Source of the DNA: Bacteroidota bacterium
GTDB taxonomy: Bacteria > Bacteroidota > Bacteroidia > Chitinophagales > Chitinophagaceae
Direction of reading: 5' to 3'
Length of the DNA: 37,456 nucleotides
NCBI GenBank assembly: GCA_013289015.1
Contig: JABDAV010000024.1
Location: 1 to 37,456 of the forward strand
The position numbers were made by a program, and so were the translations under genes. Of this stretch, positions 34,083-37,456 are shown piece by piece (the stretch's first letter is position 1; each line of letters starts with the position of its first letter). The notes below the pieces were generated by a model. It had not been told where the DNA came from. It saw only the letters and a program-made list of their open reading frames with translations, and did not search any database.

Positions 34083-34227
34083 TGCTTACTCTAAATTCCC
34101 TTTTCAGCTTACGGGGTGATTGAATAGTTCAACCATACCACAAAAATATTTTGAGATTAAAGCCATTAAAAGAGTAAAACAGCGGAAACTGAATATGGGA
34201 TTTTTACGGTTATAAATTGCGTAAAAA
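34083..34227. promoter_or_regulatory. Regulatory cassette copy E in a divergent intergenic region
   Basis: Toward the minus-strand gene: AACCGTA-type box (34205-34211), a shortened CCGCTGTTTTACTCTTTTAA box, -7 element TATTTTTG (34141-34148), stem TGGTTGA/TCAATCA (34117-34135) with a G-U pair on the transcript, CCCCGTAAGCTGAAAAGGGA and AGAGTAAGC, 16 bases before the ATG at 34066. At 34201-34227 an inverted repeat TTTTTACG-N11-CGTAAAAA lies between the divergent genes and could serve both. Confidence 0.7.
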
Positions 34228-34320
34228 CACCGGTTTAAAAAAATTTGTTTAGGTTAGAACTTGCAGAAGAATTTATATATAAATTCAAAGAATTAATTAA
34301 CAAAAAATAAATAAATATTT

Positions 34321-34791
34321 ATGCCTACAATTCCATTTCCGACACCGACAACAAACGTTGAAAAATTTTCTTATAACCTAAAAACAGCATTATCACATGA
34401 TGGAATACCGTTTAATTTAAATGAATTCCCCTTATTTATTCGAATGGATATAAGCCAAGATAGTCTTGTTCCAGGTACATCTGAAATAAATGGTTTAGGT
34501 CAATTTATAAATAAATGCAAAAGAATAATTGCAGTTTTAGGAATAGATGATCAAAACTATTTCACTGTCAGTTTTCTTGGTATTAATGAGACGGGAGAAA
34601 TTATTATTGATGGTAAAGGTCAAGAAACATGGCCGCCAGAAGATGTAACCAGTTTTTCAAAAGAACCAGGTACTCGCTATGGAAAAGGAAAAGATAGTTT
34701 GCCAGATCCCGTAAAACTTGGTATCAATGATATAGCTATTAAAATAAATGATCTTACAAAACGAATAGAAGATTTGGAAAAAAATAAGTAA
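34321..34791 (+). CDS. Unknown protein, tandem paralogue 1
   Basis: A 156-residue cytoplasmic protein without signal or TM. Shared with the next gene: an N-terminal helix, 'GIPFNLNEFPLFIRMDI', 'IIAVLGIDDQNYFTVSFLGINETGE' and 'GQETWPPEDV'. This copy has in addition a C-terminal coiled coil ('INDIAIKINDLTKRIEDLEKNK'). I recognise no family. The upstream leader (AACTTGCAGAAGAATTTAT) also recurs before the second copy, so gene and leader were duplicated together. It lies opposite the calpain-motif gene. Confidence 0.7.
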   Translation: MPTIPFPTPTTNVEKFSYNLKTALSHDGIPFNLNEFPLFIRMDISQDSLVPGTSEINGLGQFINKCKRIIAVLGIDDQNYFTVSFLGINETGEIIIDGKGQETWPPEDVTSFSKEPGTRYGKGKDSLPDPVKLGINDIAIKINDLTKRIEDLEKNK

Positions 34792-34822
34792 AGATTTTTT
34801 TGCATTCTTTCTTTCACTAATA

Positions 34823-34854
34823 AACTGGTTAAACTGGTACTAAAACTAATTTTG
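34823..34854 (+). promoter_or_regulatory. Candidate promoter of paralogue 2 with tandem repeat
   Basis: Two direct AAACTGGT repeats (about 34823-34840) precede TAATTTTG (34847-34854), which fits TAnnTTTG. Downstream, AACTTGCAAGAAAATTTAT is shared with the leader of paralogue 1. Confidence 0.45.
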
Positions 34855-34919
34855 ACTAAAACTTGCAAGAAAATTTATAAGATGTAAATCAAAAATTAAT
34901 CACTATTAAATTTGAAATT

Positions 34920-35306
34920 ATGCTTAAACCTCATTTATTAAAAGAAACTCTTTATAGGGACATCAAATCGTATTCGAAAAATTTGATGATAAAATTAAAA
35001 GATTATGGCGTGCCCTTTGGCTTAGATCAATTTCCTCTTTTTATTGAAATAAATTGTGGGAATGATCCTGATAGTTTGGAGGCGTTAATTAAGGCGGCAG
35101 CGACTAAAGAAATTGTTGCTGTAATCGGTATAGATGCAAATTCAAATACTTTTAAAGTTAGCTTTCTGGCCTTAGATAAAGATGGAAATGTAGATCAGCG
35201 GCATTTAGATAACAAATTACCTGGGCAGGAAACATGGCCACCAAAAGGAACATATCCTGCGATTAAGGCTGATGATCCATTGTCAACAATAGAACCTCCT
35301 AAATAA
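34920..35306 (+). CDS. Unknown protein, tandem paralogue 2
   Basis: A 128-residue cytoplasmic protein related to its upstream neighbour through 'GVPFGLDQFPLFIEINC', 'IVAVIGIDANSNTFKVSFLALDKDG' and 'GQETWPPKG'. It lacks the coiled-coil tail and ends in a Pro-rich stretch. The alternating pattern of the middle suggests a small alpha/beta domain. Function unknown. It ends 14 bp before the membrane-protein gene that starts the two-component operon. Confidence 0.7.
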   Translation: MLKPHLLKETLYRDIKSYSKNLMIKLKDYGVPFGLDQFPLFIEINCGNDPDSLEALIKAAATKEIVAVIGIDANSNTFKVSFLALDKDGNVDQRHLDNKLPGQETWPPKGTYPAIKADDPLSTIEPPK

Positions 35307-35320
35307 AAATCAGAATTACT

Positions 35321-35962
35321 TTGGATGTATTAAAGACGGTCTATTACGGGTTATTGTTACTAAGTGCATTAACCTTATTAAGTTTTAAAAAAAAATTGCC
35401 ATCTTATTGTAAGTACTTCCTGCCGTTATTTCCTCTGGCTTTTTTAACGCAGTTGTTAGAAGACATTTTAAGAAATGATGGACATAAAGGTTTTTTTCTA
35501 TTTCACATTTATCAACCTGTTGAGCTATTGTTGTTATGCGGGTTTTATTATGCAGTATTTAAGAAAAAAAGTTTAAGAAGAATTACAATTGTATTAATTG
35601 TAATCTTTTTGATTTCCTGCAGCATATATTATTACCTCAACATTGACGCTTTTTTTGAACCAAATTTTACAGATTTTACTATTGAAGCAGCAATTATCTG
35701 TGTATTGGGTGTAACGTTTTTTATTGATATGCTTAAAATAAATGAAAAAGTAATTCTTAAGCAATTTACCGCTTTTTGGTTAAATGCACTTCATTTAATC
35801 TTTTACGGTGGGTGTATTTTCGTTATGGGGTTTTATTATTCGTTACATACTACTAATCCAAAACTCGCTCAAGAATTTTTAAATATTAATCACTTCCTTA
35901 ACTTATTTTTATATGCTGGTTATTCAATAATCTTTGTATGCACCAAAACTCCGGCAATATAA
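35321..35962 (+). CDS. Polytopic membrane protein of the two-component operon, TTG start
   Basis: A 213-residue protein with about six to seven transmembrane helices and short basic loops. The TTG at 35321 is the only start that keeps the first helix. It overlaps the histidine kinase gene by 25 bp, so the products are made together. The kinase has only one TM helix and no input domain, so this membrane protein could be the sensor part; this is inference. No family recognised. Confidence 0.7.
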   Translation: MDVLKTVYYGLLLLSALTLLSFKKKLPSYCKYFLPLFPLAFLTQLLEDILRNDGHKGFFLFHIYQPVELLLLCGFYYAVFKKKSLRRITIVLIVIFLISCSIYYYLNIDAFFEPNFTDFTIEAAIICVLGVTFFIDMLKINEKVILKQFTAFWLNALHLIFYGGCIFVMGFYYSLHTTNPKLAQEFLNINHFLNLFLYAGYSIIFVCTKTPAI

Positions 35963-36720
35963 CTATAGTAATAATTGCAGGAACGCTTGTATTTCTTGTA
36001 CTTTCTTTAGCTCTTATATTTTATGTTTTCATTTTTCAAAAAAGGCAAACATTTTATTTAAATCAATCTGAAAAAATGAAAGATGAATTTCAACAACAAC
36101 TCCTCCAGTCCCAACTCGAAATGCAGGAGCATACTTTCAATACCATCAGCCAGGAAATCCATGATAATGTAGGGCAAATTTTAAGCCTTGCCAAAGTGCA
36201 ATTGAATATTATTGATCAAAGTGAAACTTTAGATAAAACATTATTGGCCGATGCAAAAGACAGCGTAAGCAAAGCCATGACCGACCTGCGTGATATTGCC
36301 AAGAGTTTAAACTCAGAACGCATAAGGTTATCAAGCCTGCCTGAAATAACTGCAAATGAATTGCAGCGTATAAGCCGGGCGGGATTAATATTGACTTCTA
36401 TAAAAACAGAAGGCAAAGAACAAAATATGCAGGAACAAAAAAAGCTCATCATATTCCGCGTTATACAGGAAGCTTTGCAGAATATTTTAAAACATTCCAA
36501 AGCAAAAAATGTGGGTGTATTTTTTTGTTATGAAGCAGACAATTTACTCATTGAAATTAAAGATAACGGCACGGGCTTTGACGCAACACTGCTTACAAAA
36601 AAGGATGGCCTTGGCCTGCAGAATATTGTAAACCGCGCTGGATTGATTGGTGGAAAAGCAGATATTAAAAGTATTATTAACGAAGGAACTATTATAACAA
36701 TTACGTCTCCTTATGCCTGA
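35938..36720 (+). CDS. Histidine kinase, HisKA_3/NarL-partner type
   Basis: A 260-residue kinase: one N-terminal TM helix (about 8-32), a coiled-coil linker (about 38-66), the HisKA_3 dimerisation and phosphoacceptor helix 'ISQEIHDNVGQILSLAKVQL' with His75, and a HATPase_c domain ('FRVIQEALQNILKHSKAKNV' N-box, 'IKDNGTGFD' G1-box, 'GLGLQNIVNRAGLIGG' G2-box). No extracellular sensor domain, so the signal must enter through the membrane or a partner. It overlaps the response-regulator gene by 8 bp. Confidence 0.93.
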   Translation: MHQNSGNITIVIIAGTLVFLVLSLALIFYVFIFQKRQTFYLNQSEKMKDEFQQQLLQSQLEMQEHTFNTISQEIHDNVGQILSLAKVQLNIIDQSETLDKTLLADAKDSVSKAMTDLRDIAKSLNSERIRLSSLPEITANELQRISRAGLILTSIKTEGKEQNMQEQKKLIIFRVIQEALQNILKHSKAKNVGVFFCYEADNLLIEIKDNGTGFDATLLTKKDGLGLQNIVNRAGLIGGKADIKSIINEGTIITITSPYA

Positions 36721-37372
36721 TACAAGATATATAGCGATTGCAGATGATCATACCATGTTCAGAAAGGGTTTAATGTCGCTCATTAATCTTTTTCCAAACT
36801 ATGAAATGTTGTTTGATGCAGCTAACGGGAAAGATTTTATCGCACAACTTAATCCAAAGCATTTACCGGATATTGTTTTATTAGATATAAACATGCCGGA
36901 GATGGATGGTTATACAACCGCCGAATGGCTGCGTGTAAATTATCCCGATATAAAAATACTTGCACTCAGCACTATGGATGCGGAAACAGCAATTATAAAA
37001 ATGATAAAAAGCGGGGCCAAAGGTTATGTATTAAAAGACGCAGAACCGGCTGAACTAAAACTTGCCTTTGATGAAATAATGAGCCGCGGCTACTTTTATA
37101 ATGAGCTCATCACCCGAAAAGTGATGAGCTCCATTAATCTTTTAACAGATGCAAAAAACCCGACTGCGACTTTTGCCAAACTTACCGAACGGGAAATTGA
37201 ATTTTTAAAATATGCTTGCACGGAAATGGGGTATAAAGAAATTGCAGATAAAATGCATGTAAGCACCCGCACGGTTGAAGGTTATCGTGATGCACTTTGT
37301 GAAAAACTTGATTTGAAAACCCGTGTAGGACTAGTATTATATGCTATAAAAAATAACCTTGCGGATATTTAA
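36713..37372 (+). CDS. LuxR/NarL-family response regulator
   Basis: A 219-residue regulator: REC domain (about 5-120) with acidic pocket Asp11-Asp12, phosphoacceptor Asp58 in 'IVLLDINMPEMDG' and Lys108 in 'GYVLKDAEP'; C-terminal LuxR-type HTH (about 153-215: 'LTEREIEFLKYACTEMGYKEIADKMHVSTRTVEGYRDALCEKL'). Phosphorylated by the kinase encoded just upstream. Candidate targets are the tandem TACnGTA boxes of the neighbouring cassettes; NarL-type proteins bind short heptamers beginning TAC. After the stop nothing further is visible in the last 84 bases. Confidence 0.94.
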   Translation: MPDTRYIAIADDHTMFRKGLMSLINLFPNYEMLFDAANGKDFIAQLNPKHLPDIVLLDINMPEMDGYTTAEWLRVNYPDIKILALSTMDAETAIIKMIKSGAKGYVLKDAEPAELKLAFDEIMSRGYFYNELITRKVMSSINLLTDAKNPTATFAKLTEREIEFLKYACTEMGYKEIADKMHVSTRTVEGYRDALCEKLDLKTRVGLVLYAIKNNLADI

Positions 37373-37456
37373 TATTTGGATTATAAACTGAGTACTTAAA
37401 ATAAAGAAAATCAAAAAATCGGTTATTGTAAATGATGCCCTTACTAAGCAAAGTTT

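Overview
The window is an AT-rich chromosomal segment of a member of the Bacteroidota, most likely of the Chitinophagaceae or a close relative. The grounds are a type IX secretion C-terminal sorting domain, many genes lacking Shine-Dalgarno sequences, promoters matching the Bacteroidota -7 consensus TAnnTTTG, and housekeeping proteins (SucA, OdhB, S20, AnmK, DTD, ArfB) of Bacteroidota type. Species cannot be named from sequence alone.

Layout. 1-13.7 kb: ordinary genes (Wzx-like flippase, DUF2339/DUF3999 membrane pair, ArsR-type regulator, nitrobindin-like protein, RidA, ArfB, DTD, AnmK) followed by a decaying patch (frameshifted lipoprotein gene, CARDB-like lipoprotein, frameshifted HNH endonuclease gene, 3' ends of lost genes). 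This stretch lies between two copies, in inverted orientation, of a 483-bp repeat (1-483 and 13180-13662). 13.9-18.9 kb: an IS110-family insertion sequence with a structured non-coding upstream end (candidate bridge RNA), two VapBC-type toxin-antitoxin modules whose toxins are both deleted, an M15-type peptidase and a secreted M14 carboxypeptidase. 18.9-23.9 kb: rpsT and the 2-oxoglutarate dehydrogenase genes sucA-odhB, the latter encoding two lipoyl domains. 23.9-27.7 kb: a TPR-CHAT protease-like protein preceded by a small Gly-rich ORF and the C-terminal relic of a second CHAT gene, then a truncated gene and a 3' tRNA-Ser fragment resembling an attachment-site scar.

28.0-37.4 kb is the most unusual part. 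Minus-strand genes encode a three-repeat T9SS cargo, a beta-helix protein, an outer-membrane barrel-like protein, a YCF48-repeat lipoprotein, a small hydrophobic cytoplasmic protein and a protein with a calpain-like Q-x5-C motif. Nearly every transcription unit begins with a copy of the same intergenic cassette: a tandem TACnGTA motif, a conserved box, a TAnnTTTG promoter, a 5' UTR hairpin and a conserved sequence just before the start codon. One copy drives only a 21-codon stub. Plus-strand genes opposite encode two tandem paralogous proteins of unknown family, then a membrane protein, histidine kinase and LuxR/NarL-type response regulator with overlapping reading frames. The simplest reading is a two-component system with a local regulon built by cassette duplication; this is inference.

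Most broken genes lie in the repeat- and IS-rich 10-19 kb segment, while the long core genes are intact, which argues for genuine decay rather than poor sequence quality.
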